From the IMG/VR virus record IMGVR_UViG_3300036851_000068, positions 1-64,000 of that record: a DNA stretch of 64,000 bases; one strand, given 5' to 3'. The position numbers were made by a program, and so were the translations under genes. Shown here piece by piece: positions 56,855 through 64,000 of this stretch. Each line of letters starts with the position of its first letter. The first letter of the stretch is position 1. The notes below the pieces were generated by a model. It did not search any database. It saw only the letters and a program-made list of their open reading frames with translations, and was not told the DNA's origin. This DNA comes from a virus.

Positions 56855-57669
56855 TTACTTGTGTAATAGCGCTTAACAGAGCGGACATACTGGCGCGAAC
56901 GTTGCCACAGTTGCTGTCGGTGACGAGTTCGCCGGTGATAGTGTTGGATAACGGTAGTCAGCCACCATTGGAGTTTGAAGGTGTGGCCGTTCATAGAGCG
57001 CAAGAGAATGCGGGGAACTACAAATCTTTTGAGGTGGGCCTGGGTATTGCAGGTATATGGGGCGCTGAGGTGATTGGCTTCATGCACAGCGATGTATTTG
57101 TGTACGATGATGGATGGGATAAGCGCGTGCAGAGTTTGTTCGATGCAGACCCAAAGTTAGGTCTAGTGGGGTTTGTAGCGTCGAATGAGATCGAGAGTCA
57201 TGGCGGGCGCGGGATGGGTACAGTTCTGAACTTTCAGGGACGGCAAGAATGTGGCGGCGGGTGTAGTGTTCACGGGCGTTGTAGTGCGGGATTTGAGCCT
57301 GCGGCGCAGGTAGATGGTTGTGTGATGATATTCAGGCGCGCAGCACTGGCACAAGTGGGCTTCAAAGACTTTGCGCCACATCACTTTTACGACAGGCTAA
57401 TGTCGTGTCAGATGCTGGAGGCGGGATGGCGCGTTGGCTATGTGGGCGTCGCCTGCGATCACCTTGGCGGGCGCACAACAATGTTTGAGCAGGCGTATCA
57501 TGATGTAGCAAGGCGCTGGTGTGAGGAGCGAGGAATTTCAAGAGCGGACGGTAATTGGGACTATGCGCTGTATCGTGAAGCCGAGAAGCGTTTCCTGGAT
57601 GAATACTCAGTGCGCAAGCGGTTCATTCCGTTGAAGGTTAGCAAAAACTGGGAGGTGCACAAGCGATGA
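56851..57669 (+). CDS. Family 2 glycosyltransferase
   Basis: 272 residues from ATG 56851. MITCVIALNRADILARTLPQLLS, IVLDNGSQPP, NAGNYKSFEVGLGIAGIWGAEVIGFMHSDV (DxD-like) and a later DGCVMIFRR, ACDHLGGRTT. A Cys-rich insert (ECGGGCSVHGRC) is unusual. Overlaps neighbours by 4 bases each. Confidence 0.82.
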   Translation: MITCVIALNRADILARTLPQLLSVTSSPVIVLDNGSQPPLEFEGVAVHRAQENAGNYKSFEVGLGIAGIWGAEVIGFMHSDVFVYDDGWDKRVQSLFDADPKLGLVGFVASNEIESHGGRGMGTVLNFQGRQECGGGCSVHGRCSAGFEPAAQVDGCVMIFRRAALAQVGFKDFAPHHFYDRLMSCQMLEAGWRVGYVGVACDHLGGRTTMFEQAYHDVARRWCEERGISRADGNWDYALYREAEKRFLDEYSVRKRFIPLKVSKNWEVHKR

Positions 57670-58913
57670 AAATTCTTGGCATGAGTGACCCGCTGAGCAG
57701 CCCAACTGGGTTCGGGCGTGTGGCGCGCGAATTGTTTATACGGCTTGGCACGATGTACGAGGACAAATTTCAACTGGGTTACTTGTCGCGCGGATGGGTT
57801 GGTACACGCAAGTTTCCTAACGTTCAGACGTATAGTTCGAGCCTGACTGATGCGGTCAACAGCGGTGCGTTCCCGATTGCCGCGCAGGACTTCGAACCGC
57901 CATTCATTTTGTGGACGCTGACAGACCCGTGGCAGACGGGTTGGATTAGTCACATGGAATCGAATACATACTCTACGCAGGCATCGGCTGAATGGTTGAA
58001 GGCTAATCGCGAGAAGATGTTGTGGATTGGGCATTACCCGGTTGACGGTGAGGGTATTAACGGTCCCCCGTTCTGGTACGATGCATTCATGAATGGGCCG
58101 GATGTTACGGTGTTCATGAGTGAATACGGACACACGCTGATGAAGGACCATCTTTCAACGCAGACAAGGTTCATTTCACATGCTGTGGATACAAACCTGT
58201 TTCATCCGGTGGCACCCGAGGCACGCGAAGCGGCAAAGGCGAACGCGGGGCTAGGCGGGCGCTTCGTGGTAATTAGTGTGATGGCGAATCGCTATCGCAA
58301 GTATTGGCCGGAGTTGCTGTATGGCTTCAAGATGGCTTTGCGCAAAAACCCGGACCTGCATCTATTGGCTATATGTGGGGACCCGATGGGCAACGCTGAG
58401 GATACATGGTCACTGGTCGAGATAGCGAAGACGCTGGGCTTGATGGAGAAGGGCAAGGAGCGCGTGACGTTTATTAGTAGCGTGCCGGAGCATGTTCTGG
58501 CACGCATGTACATGTTGAGCGATATGGCGGCGCTGGTGAGCGCGGGCGAGGGCTTTGGCCTTCCACAGTTGGAAGCGCATGCTTGTGGTTTGCCGTGCGT
58601 TGTGGGGCGGTACAGTGCAAGTGAGGAACTGATTGTGAGCGCAGGCGAGGGATTGAGTCCTGCGGGATGGACGTATCATGGGAACAATGTTATCAAGAGA
58701 CCTGTGTATTCTCCTGCCGATATTGCTGACCGCATTCTGTTCTGGTCACGCAGTTCGGCTAGAATGGGAGAGGTGGCGCGCCTGGGTCTGGAGCAGGCCC
58801 TGGAACGATCATGGGAGAAGGTTTTGCCGCAGTGGGTAGCGTTGTTCGAGGAACAGTGGGCTGTGCTGATGTCGAAGCATAAGGAGCCTGAGCCAGTTGC
58901 CGGACCAGCATAA
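57666..58913 (+). CDS. Family 4-type glycosyltransferase
   Basis: 415 residues. GT-B fold: N-terminal SSPTGFGRVARELFIRLG, C-terminal ISVMANRYRKYWPELLYGFKMA and SAGEGFGLPQLEAHACGLPCVVGRYSA (the EX7E motif). Retaining transferase using a nucleotide sugar. Last enzyme of the cassette, overlapping the next structural gene by 17 bases. Confidence 0.88.
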   Translation: MKILGMSDPLSSPTGFGRVARELFIRLGTMYEDKFQLGYLSRGWVGTRKFPNVQTYSSSLTDAVNSGAFPIAAQDFEPPFILWTLTDPWQTGWISHMESNTYSTQASAEWLKANREKMLWIGHYPVDGEGINGPPFWYDAFMNGPDVTVFMSEYGHTLMKDHLSTQTRFISHAVDTNLFHPVAPEAREAAKANAGLGGRFVVISVMANRYRKYWPELLYGFKMALRKNPDLHLLAICGDPMGNAEDTWSLVEIAKTLGLMEKGKERVTFISSVPEHVLARMYMLSDMAALVSAGEGFGLPQLEAHACGLPCVVGRYSASEELIVSAGEGLSPAGWTYHGNNVIKRPVYSPADIADRILFWSRSSARMGEVARLGLEQALERSWEKVLPQWVALFEEQWAVLMSKHKEPEPVAGPA

Positions 58914-59631
58914 GAATTTCTCGTACAGCACGGTAGCGACTGCGCCGGACCCGGCTACTACTGGTACGTCTCTGGTGGTGGCGGCTGGCGACGGAGCGAA
59001 GTTTCCCGCTGTTCCTTTCAACGCGACGGTCTGGCCTGCCGGAGCGCAGCCGACAACCGCCAATGCGGAGATCGTGCGCGTTACGGCGCGGGCTACAGAC
59101 ACGCTGACCATTGCGCGTGCGCAGGAAGGAACGACGGCGCGGTCTATAGTGGTGGGCGATCAAATTGCGGCGACGGTAACCGCTAAGACACTTCAGGATG
59201 TTGAAGCGATTGGCTGGAAGGTAAACAGGTCAGCGGCGCAGAGCATTAACAACGACACAAATACGCCAGTAGACTTCACGGCAGAAGTCTTTGACGACGA
59301 TGATTTCCATAGTCTTGTAACGGCTGACGAGCGAATCACCTTTGACGCTGACAATGCAGGAAGATACGCGATGGAAGTGACGGCTGACTTTGCGTTTCAT
59401 GCTACGGGTTTCAGGCGCGTGTTTATACGGTTGAACGGTGCTACTACAATTGCCGGTGCCATAGCGACCATCATGGCGGTAACAACGGACCAAATTGGGA
59501 CAATCGTAAACGTGTCTTGTGAGCATGAGTTTGTAGCCGGTGATTATGTTGAAGTTCTGGTGCGGCATTTGGCGGGTACGGCTATTAACTTGACCAACTG
59601 TCACTTCAGCGGGCACAGGGTGCGGAAGTAA
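58897..59631 (+). CDS. Virion surface protein, fibre-like (244 aa)
   Basis: TTG start with AAGGAGCCTGAGCCAG. NFSYSTVATAPDPATTGTSLVVAAGDGAKFPAVPFNATVW...RAQEGTTARSIVVGD is a repeat in phage tail or fibre proteins; the C-terminal half is C1q/TNF-like beta-rich. Follows the glycan cassette and could be its target. Confidence 0.65.
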   Translation: MPDQHKNFSYSTVATAPDPATTGTSLVVAAGDGAKFPAVPFNATVWPAGAQPTTANAEIVRVTARATDTLTIARAQEGTTARSIVVGDQIAATVTAKTLQDVEAIGWKVNRSAAQSINNDTNTPVDFTAEVFDDDDFHSLVTADERITFDADNAGRYAMEVTADFAFHATGFRRVFIRLNGATTIAGAIATIMAVTTDQIGTIVNVSCEHEFVAGDYVEVLVRHLAGTAINLTNCHFSGHRVRK

Positions 59632-59632
59632 A

Positions 59633-59935
59633 ATGTTCGGTGCTAACTATTTGGGTCAACCATACTTTGGGCAGGGATATGCTGGCACGGTGGGCGGCAC
59701 TGTGTGGACCCTGGAGGGTTCGGTGTCGGGCATGGCGGATGTGGAAGACCTGGCGCTTGCGCTTATTGTTGTACTGGACGGAATCATTGACGGTACGGCT
59801 GATGCGGTGGCCGCTCTGATTATGAACCTGGAGTTAGCAGGCATCATTAGCGGCAGTTCGGAGGCAGCGCTTAACCTGACCTATAGGCTTGCGCGCCTGG
59901 CTACATACGGATACAGGATTACCTGGGAGGATTAG
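59633..59935 (+). CDS. Small hydrophobic tail protein (100 aa)
   Basis: ATG. YLGQPYFGQGYAG, then Gly/Ala-rich strands (VSGMADVEDLALALIVVLDGIIDGTADAVAALIM). Similar in character to the next protein; perhaps tail tip. Confidence 0.45.
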   Translation: MFGANYLGQPYFGQGYAGTVGGTVWTLEGSVSGMADVEDLALALIVVLDGIIDGTADAVAALIMNLELAGIISGSSEAALNLTYRLARLATYGYRITWED

Positions 59936-59937
59936 GC

Positions 59938-60210
59938 GTGGCAGATCAGTTGCTGGATGGTAGCATGACCGGCGAGGGAAGCGTGCCGGATGCAGCGTTA
60001 CAGGCTACGCTGGGGCCGGAATCTGTGGCTGGCGAGGGGAACATTGGTGGAGGGCTTACGGTGACCCAGGCGCAGTCCTGGATGAGCGGGGCTGTTACGG
60101 GAGCGGCTGAGGTCATGGAGGCCAATCTGACCGTCCTAACGCGCGTAGCGCCTACCTCTAGGCGGCAACTTGTGAAGCATGGCGGTAGAGTGCTGTGGGA
60201 GACACCTTAG
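59938..60210 (+). CDS. Small tail protein (90 aa)
   Basis: GTG 59938. Gly/Ala-rich (LLDGSMTGEGSVPDAAL, VTQAQSWMSGAVTGAAEVMEAN). Paralog-like to the 59633 product in composition. Unknown. Confidence 0.45.
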   Translation: MADQLLDGSMTGEGSVPDAALQATLGPESVAGEGNIGGGLTVTQAQSWMSGAVTGAAEVMEANLTVLTRVAPTSRRQLVKHGGRVLWETP

Positions 60211-61932
60211 ATGGCGATTAACGAGGTAAAGGGAATCCGGTGGCGCGTCTCGCATGACCTGGGCGGCGGGCTGTCTGCACGTACGTTCGACGTAGCCTAT
60301 ACCAAAGTGGGCGCGCTGAACGTGTGGGACTCCGGCCAGTACGATCAGATCGAGTTGTACCGTGGCGAGGCAGCGCCGGACCTTATCCGAATCAAGGCTG
60401 AGTGGGATGGCGATGAGCGCGACGTAATCCTGGGCGTTGTTGACCGAAGCGGACGCGAGCAGACCGACGAGGGCGTGGCGGCGCATGTGATTGGACGCGA
60501 CAAGGCGGCGCTGGTGCTTGACCGTTTTCCGGCTGCGGCGTTCACGCTTCAGGGAAACGATGTTGTGGATAACGTTTTGGTGCCGAATCTGACATATCGC
60601 GAGGCTGTGGAAGAAGTTGCAGATCAGGCCGGGTTGACTGTTTCGTGGAACGTTGGGACGGATGATTACAACCTGGGTCGAAGCATTGCGGTAACGACGG
60701 ACCAGTCTTTCGGTAAGATCATTGCGCAATTGATGGAGCCGTGGCGCTTTGGCGAGAAGTACAGTCATGATGCCTGGGTTAGCGATGATGGTCTGGTGCT
60801 GCATGTGGTACGGCGCAACCTGTTGGGGTCTGTCAACGTTGACTTCAATCGCATGACAGTGAACAGGTACGAGAAGCGCGTGCTACCGGACATCAATGAT
60901 GTGCGCGTTGAGGGTCAGTCGTATGAGACTGTGGTGGCGAGCGGGACGTTGGGCTTGTGTGACCCGATATTCCCGGAGACGTTTGTTAGGAGTTTTGGCG
61001 GGGGCCTTCCATCACAAAACTATACTGAGACTACGAAGGTGTACAAAAATACTGTGTGTCAGGTGACGAAGGTTGAGATCACGCAGCAGTATGCGGACAA
61101 CCTGAAGACAGTTGTTAAGACGGTATTGTTCACCTATTGGTCTGCGCCGGGCACACCAAAGGATGGAAAGGTAAAGACACAGACGTATGAGCATCGGGAA
61201 ACGAACAGTCAAACAGGCGCGGTGAATCCGCTGAAGACTGATGGCACGCAGGGCGCTTCGGTAAACGTGACGTTCTCATATTCGAATGTGCTGCGTGAGT
61301 CTATGACCAAGGAGTTTGATTACTACAGCGATAATGGTGACACGAAGACGACCGATGAGAGTCATGAAAAGGCTGACAGGCCGGTGGGTCCTACTGGGTT
61401 GGACCCGACTGCGGGCGGGTTGGTGGCGGATTACAGGCCGTCACATCGGACGTTCAAACAGTTCACGTATGCGCGCGGCGTGGGCCAGACGTATCGCATT
61501 GTGGCTGTTCAGAATCACAGGTTGATTAACGAGCGCATTGAGCCAACAAACAACGAGGTGCAGGTGGAGATTCCACCGTACACTGTTAGCGAGGCTACTT
61601 TGGCGGCTGTGAATCAGGGGTTTAAGCAGGAGACGGTAACGTTGTCGGCGGGCGGCGAGGATGCGAAGCGTGTGGAACAGTCGGACCTGTTGGGAGATCA
61701 AACGTCTATTGACCTGATTCGTACGCGGTTGCTGGAGGAGCAAGACCTGAAGATCGTGGAGGCATCGGTGAACATGCTGCCAGACCACCTTGTGAAGCCG
61801 GGATGGACGTTGGTTATAGAGGGAGCACCGTCCTGGTTTGACATTAGCAGCCTGTACATTCTGTCGTCGGATATTGACGCTGATGAGCATGGTGCGATTC
61901 AGATGTTGCGCTGCATAGGGTTCCTATCATGA
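60211..61932 (+). CDS. Tail hub / baseplate protein (573 aa)
   Basis: Directly after the previous stop. N-terminal beta domain (RWRVSHDLGGGLSARTFDVAY), DQIELYRGEAAPDLIRIKAEWDGDERDVILGVVDRSGREQTDEGVAAHVIGRDKAALVLDRFP resembles gpD/late-control type hub proteins, then long beta-rich modules ending in LRCIGFL. Likely the siphoviral Tal/tip. Confidence 0.7.
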   Translation: MAINEVKGIRWRVSHDLGGGLSARTFDVAYTKVGALNVWDSGQYDQIELYRGEAAPDLIRIKAEWDGDERDVILGVVDRSGREQTDEGVAAHVIGRDKAALVLDRFPAAAFTLQGNDVVDNVLVPNLTYREAVEEVADQAGLTVSWNVGTDDYNLGRSIAVTTDQSFGKIIAQLMEPWRFGEKYSHDAWVSDDGLVLHVVRRNLLGSVNVDFNRMTVNRYEKRVLPDINDVRVEGQSYETVVASGTLGLCDPIFPETFVRSFGGGLPSQNYTETTKVYKNTVCQVTKVEITQQYADNLKTVVKTVLFTYWSAPGTPKDGKVKTQTYEHRETNSQTGAVNPLKTDGTQGASVNVTFSYSNVLRESMTKEFDYYSDNGDTKTTDESHEKADRPVGPTGLDPTAGGLVADYRPSHRTFKQFTYARGVGQTYRIVAVQNHRLINERIEPTNNEVQVEIPPYTVSEATLAAVNQGFKQETVTLSAGGEDAKRVEQSDLLGDQTSIDLIRTRLLEEQDLKIVEASVNMLPDHLVKPGWTLVIEGAPSWFDISSLYILSSDIDADEHGAIQMLRCIGFLS

Positions 61933-62159
61933 GCGGACTCTTTGACCGCATGAGCGAGGACGCTGTGAAGTCTGCGCCCATTGAGCGCGAGGATAAGGCA
62001 GTGGTGGTCGCGTTCGATCAGGATAGCGCCGCGTATACCTTGACTTATCGCGGAACTGATGTGGGTCCGGTGTGGAGTCTGAACGCTGTCCGTTATGAGG
62101 TTGGTGCGGTCGTTAAGGTTGTTGTGGTAGGAAACGTTGTAAAGTCGGTAATACCCTAG
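61929..62159 (+). CDS. Small beta protein (76 aa)
   Basis: ATGA overlap. Beta barrel-like (AVVVAFDQDSAAYTLTYRGTDVG, VVKVVVVGNVVKSVIP), like the OB-type small hub-associated proteins. Overlaps the next GTG by one base. Confidence 0.55.
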   Translation: MSGLFDRMSEDAVKSAPIEREDKAVVVAFDQDSAAYTLTYRGTDVGPVWSLNAVRYEVGAVVKVVVVGNVVKSVIP

Positions 62160-63430
62160 TGGGCAATCCTCTGCTAGATGCCATCCTTCGTAGGTGGCGC
62201 AAGGACTTGTTTGAAAAGTCGGCGCGCGTAAAGCCGCTGGTGTCTGCATTTTCTGTTCCTGGTAAACGCAGCAAGGGGTTTGACTTTGCGTCGCAGTATG
62301 TGGATGTGTTGCCAGGCATTGGTGCGGAGGCTGACTGGCAGGCATATGCGGTGTTTCTTGAGGACGGGGCGATGAATATTGACAGTATTGAGTTTCATCG
62401 TTCTATTGACTTTGACGCGGCAGATCGAATATACGTTGTGTGGGTCGGTGAGGACCAGAGCGCATTCGCATTTCACTATAATTTACAATACTCTGACGAC
62501 GGTGGTGTTACGTGGAGCGCGATGGACTCCCTGAATGTTAGCACTACTGTTCCGCCGTTGGGACGTTCCGAGTCAAGATTCGGCGGTATCATTGTTCACA
62601 GCGATAAGGTGATGGCCTATTCGAGAGGATTGGTGGCTACCGGGGCAGACCCACCGGCAAGGAAGATTTATAAGAGTGTATGGGATGCAGTATGGACAGG
62701 CCCTGTACTGTGGCACTCTGTCACTGGGCATAATCTATTCTCGATGAGGCCGCTGCGAAGCAGGGACCGAAGCGTAGCGGGCATGTTGTACGGTCAGCAG
62801 CAGTTAGCAGTGCCGAACAGAATGAGGTTTTTTTACGCACCTTTGGATGCTAACGGCAATGCCACAGCGCATGAGGAGGTTGCGGACTCAGACGATGGCG
62901 ACCCAACGAATGAACTGTCAGCGTCTCCTGCGTTGGCGTTCAATGAGTCAAACGAGGCTGTAGTGCTTTTTTTGCATGAATCTTTGAGCGAGATATGGTA
63001 CAAGGTTCGCACGGGCGGGGCGTGGCCTGCGGAGTTCACGAAGGTTGCGCTGGGGGACGTGGATGCGCCTGTTGTGCCGGAGGCGTTCAGGGTAATTTTC
63101 TTTGCGAGTACCCCGACGTGGGGAGGCGGTCAGCATTTGGCGAACGGGGATGCTCACGCACTGCGGGACGACGTTAGCGAGCAGGATGCGAAATTCGTGT
63201 ATCGAAAGAGAGAGTCGGGCGTGTGGTCAGCCGAGGATGTAGACTTTGCCAGCGTGGACGACTCGTCGCCGCAGATGAGCGGCGCAGGGTCTGAGTTTTA
63301 CTCGGGTGAACACTGGATGGGGCCTTATGAGTTGAACGGAAGAATCTTTGCGCTGGTGTGGATGACTAGCCCGCCTTTTCCTTCGTTTCCTCATCCGTGG
63401 TCACTTTGGTTTGTGACTCGCGAGATATGA
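62159..63430 (+). CDS. Sialidase-like beta-propeller tail protein
   Basis: 423 residues, GTG. A clear Asp-box SDDGGVTW (112-119) and propeller-like strands (IYVVWVGEDQSAFAFHYNLQY, FALVWMTS). Catalytic arginines of true sialidases are not obvious. Probably binds or cuts glycans at the host surface. Ends the tail operon before a new promoter. Confidence 0.7.
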   Translation: MGNPLLDAILRRWRKDLFEKSARVKPLVSAFSVPGKRSKGFDFASQYVDVLPGIGAEADWQAYAVFLEDGAMNIDSIEFHRSIDFDAADRIYVVWVGEDQSAFAFHYNLQYSDDGGVTWSAMDSLNVSTTVPPLGRSESRFGGIIVHSDKVMAYSRGLVATGADPPARKIYKSVWDAVWTGPVLWHSVTGHNLFSMRPLRSRDRSVAGMLYGQQQLAVPNRMRFFYAPLDANGNATAHEEVADSDDGDPTNELSASPALAFNESNEAVVLFLHESLSEIWYKVRTGGAWPAEFTKVALGDVDAPVVPEAFRVIFFASTPTWGGGQHLANGDAHALRDDVSEQDAKFVYRKRESGVWSAEDVDFASVDDSSPQMSGAGSEFYSGEHWMGPYELNGRIFALVWMTSPPFPSFPHPWSLWFVTREI

Positions 63431-63447
63431 TGGGCCGGAAAGGGCTG

Positions 63448-63476
63448 TTGCCAAAACGGTTGAAAATGGATAAGAT
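63448..63476 (+). promoter_or_regulatory. Promoter for the FtsH-like gene
   Basis: TTGCCA (63448-63453), 17-base spacer, TAAGAT (63471-63476). No TGTACA element. AGGAGGC lies just before ATG 63504. Confidence 0.65.
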
Positions 63477-63503
63477 ACGTCTAATCCTGTTCAGGAGGCA
63501 GAC

Positions 63504-64000
63504 ATGAAGTTCAAGTATCGTGTGCTGCATTTGGTAAAGCGTACTGTATTCTGGCTTGGTGTCGCGTGGTTGTCATTGTGGCTCATTAGGTCCCCGAACT
63601 GGGAGATCATCAAGATTGCTCTGCAAGTTGCCATGCAGGTTCTCATCGTTGTTATCTTCGTGGGCGGTCAGATTCTCATGTTCGTCTATTTCATGGCGCG
63701 TACCCGCGATGAGTTGATTCTGCCTGGCAGTCCTATGGCGACGACTCTGGATGATTACTGGGGCCAGCCGAGGCTGAAGGAACTTGTGCAGCAGTGGGTA
63801 ATTCTACTGAAGAATCCGAAGGCGTATCGCATGCTAGGAGGGCTGAAGCCGAAAGGCGCGCTGCTGGAAGGTCCTCCGGGGTTCGGCAAGTCATTCCTGG
63901 CGAAGTGTATCGCTGGCAGTGCGGGCATTCCATTCATTAGCATGGATGCGGCCAGCCTGCGCAGCGTGTGGATGGGCATTGGTAGCGTAAAAATCATGAT
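63504..64000 (+). CDS. Membrane-anchored AAA+ ATPase, FtsH-like (partial)
   Basis: ATG 63504; the gene runs off the right edge after 165 codons. Two transmembrane segments (about 14-28 and 36-64), then the FtsH-type entry DYWGQPRLKELVQQWVILLKNP, KPKGALLEGPPGFGKS (Walker A 123-130, with Ser for Thr), FLAKCIAGSAGIPFISMDAAS. Whether the M41 protease (HExxH) follows cannot be seen. It is behind its own promoter, after the tail operon, and may act with the ClpP-like protease or in the membrane. Confidence 0.85.
   Translation, partial: MKFKYRVLHLVKRTVFWLGVAWLSLWLIRSPNWEIIKIALQVAMQVLIVVIFVGGQILMFVYFMARTRDELILPGSPMATTLDDYWGQPRLKELVQQWVILLKNPKAYRMLGGLKPKGALLEGPPGFGKSFLAKCIAGSAGIPFISMDAASLRSVWMGIGSVKIM

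Overview
The window is a continuous stretch of a tailed double-stranded DNA bacteriophage genome (Caudoviricetes) with a siphovirus-type structural set: HK97-fold capsid and prohead protease, gp6/gp10-like connectors, tail terminator, major tail protein, frameshifted tail chaperone, a tape measure of about 1,017 residues and no sheath or baseplate-wedge genes. All recognised genes lie on the + strand. They are tightly packed, often overlap by 4 bases (ATGA or GTGA), use clear Shine-Dalgarno sites and frequently start with GTG or TTG. No integrase, excisionase or partition gene is visible, so a lytic phage is likely. The host cannot be named from this sequence. The first gene appears complete or nearly so; the last gene runs off the right edge.

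Layout: (1) 0-3.4 kb: metallophosphoesterase, then a lysis group (GH24 endolysin, exported Lys/Asp/Gly-rich protein, two holin-like membrane proteins). (2) 3.4-15.8 kb: replication, recombination and nucleotide genes: ClpP-like protease, DnaG-type primase, gp32-like SSB, deoxyribosyltransferase-like enzyme, a dATP/dGTP diphosphohydrolase-like protein, DnaE-type polymerase, RecA, an exported trypsin-like protease overlapping recA, a Cas4/RecB-like nuclease with four cysteines, RuvC-like and Hjc-like nucleases. No replicative helicase is recognised. (3) 15.8-18.25 kb: a regulatory island of promoters, strong RNA hairpins and branched folds around small genes and a DUF932 gene. (4) 18.25-28.9 kb: about 40 very small, translationally coupled genes, many encoding zinc ribbons or single-pass membrane proteins, plus an HExxH peptidase. 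(5) 28.9-29.77 kb: an 870-base gene-free region with ten TGTACA motifs. (6) 29.77-50 kb: terminase, a 1,226-residue portal-MuF-metallopeptidase fusion, tail fibre, prohead protease/scaffold, capsid, connectors, major tail protein. (7) 50-63.4 kb: tail chaperones with a -1 frameshift, tape measure, a glycan cassette (SDR dehydratase, three glycosyltransferases, methyltransferase) inserted among tail genes, hub and fibre proteins, a sialidase-like protein. (8) 63.5 kb to the edge: a membrane-anchored FtsH-like AAA+ ATPase behind its own promoter.

The sequence suggests a phage-specific regulatory circuit. The palindrome TGTACA, often extended to AAGTGTACACAGG, is concentrated in the few intergenic gaps and sits in the spacer or flanks the -10 box of candidate sigma70-like promoters near 15.87, 18.2, 29.7, 32.0 and 40.35 kb. 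A single DNA-binding protein could co-ordinate the early, terminase, portal and capsid operons.

Other notable points are the branched RNA folds (16.29, 28.49 and 49.09 kb), the number of protease-type genes, a ClpP whose triad Asp aligns to Asn, and the glycan cassette inside the tail operon. Functions given for genes without named motifs are inference from position and composition.
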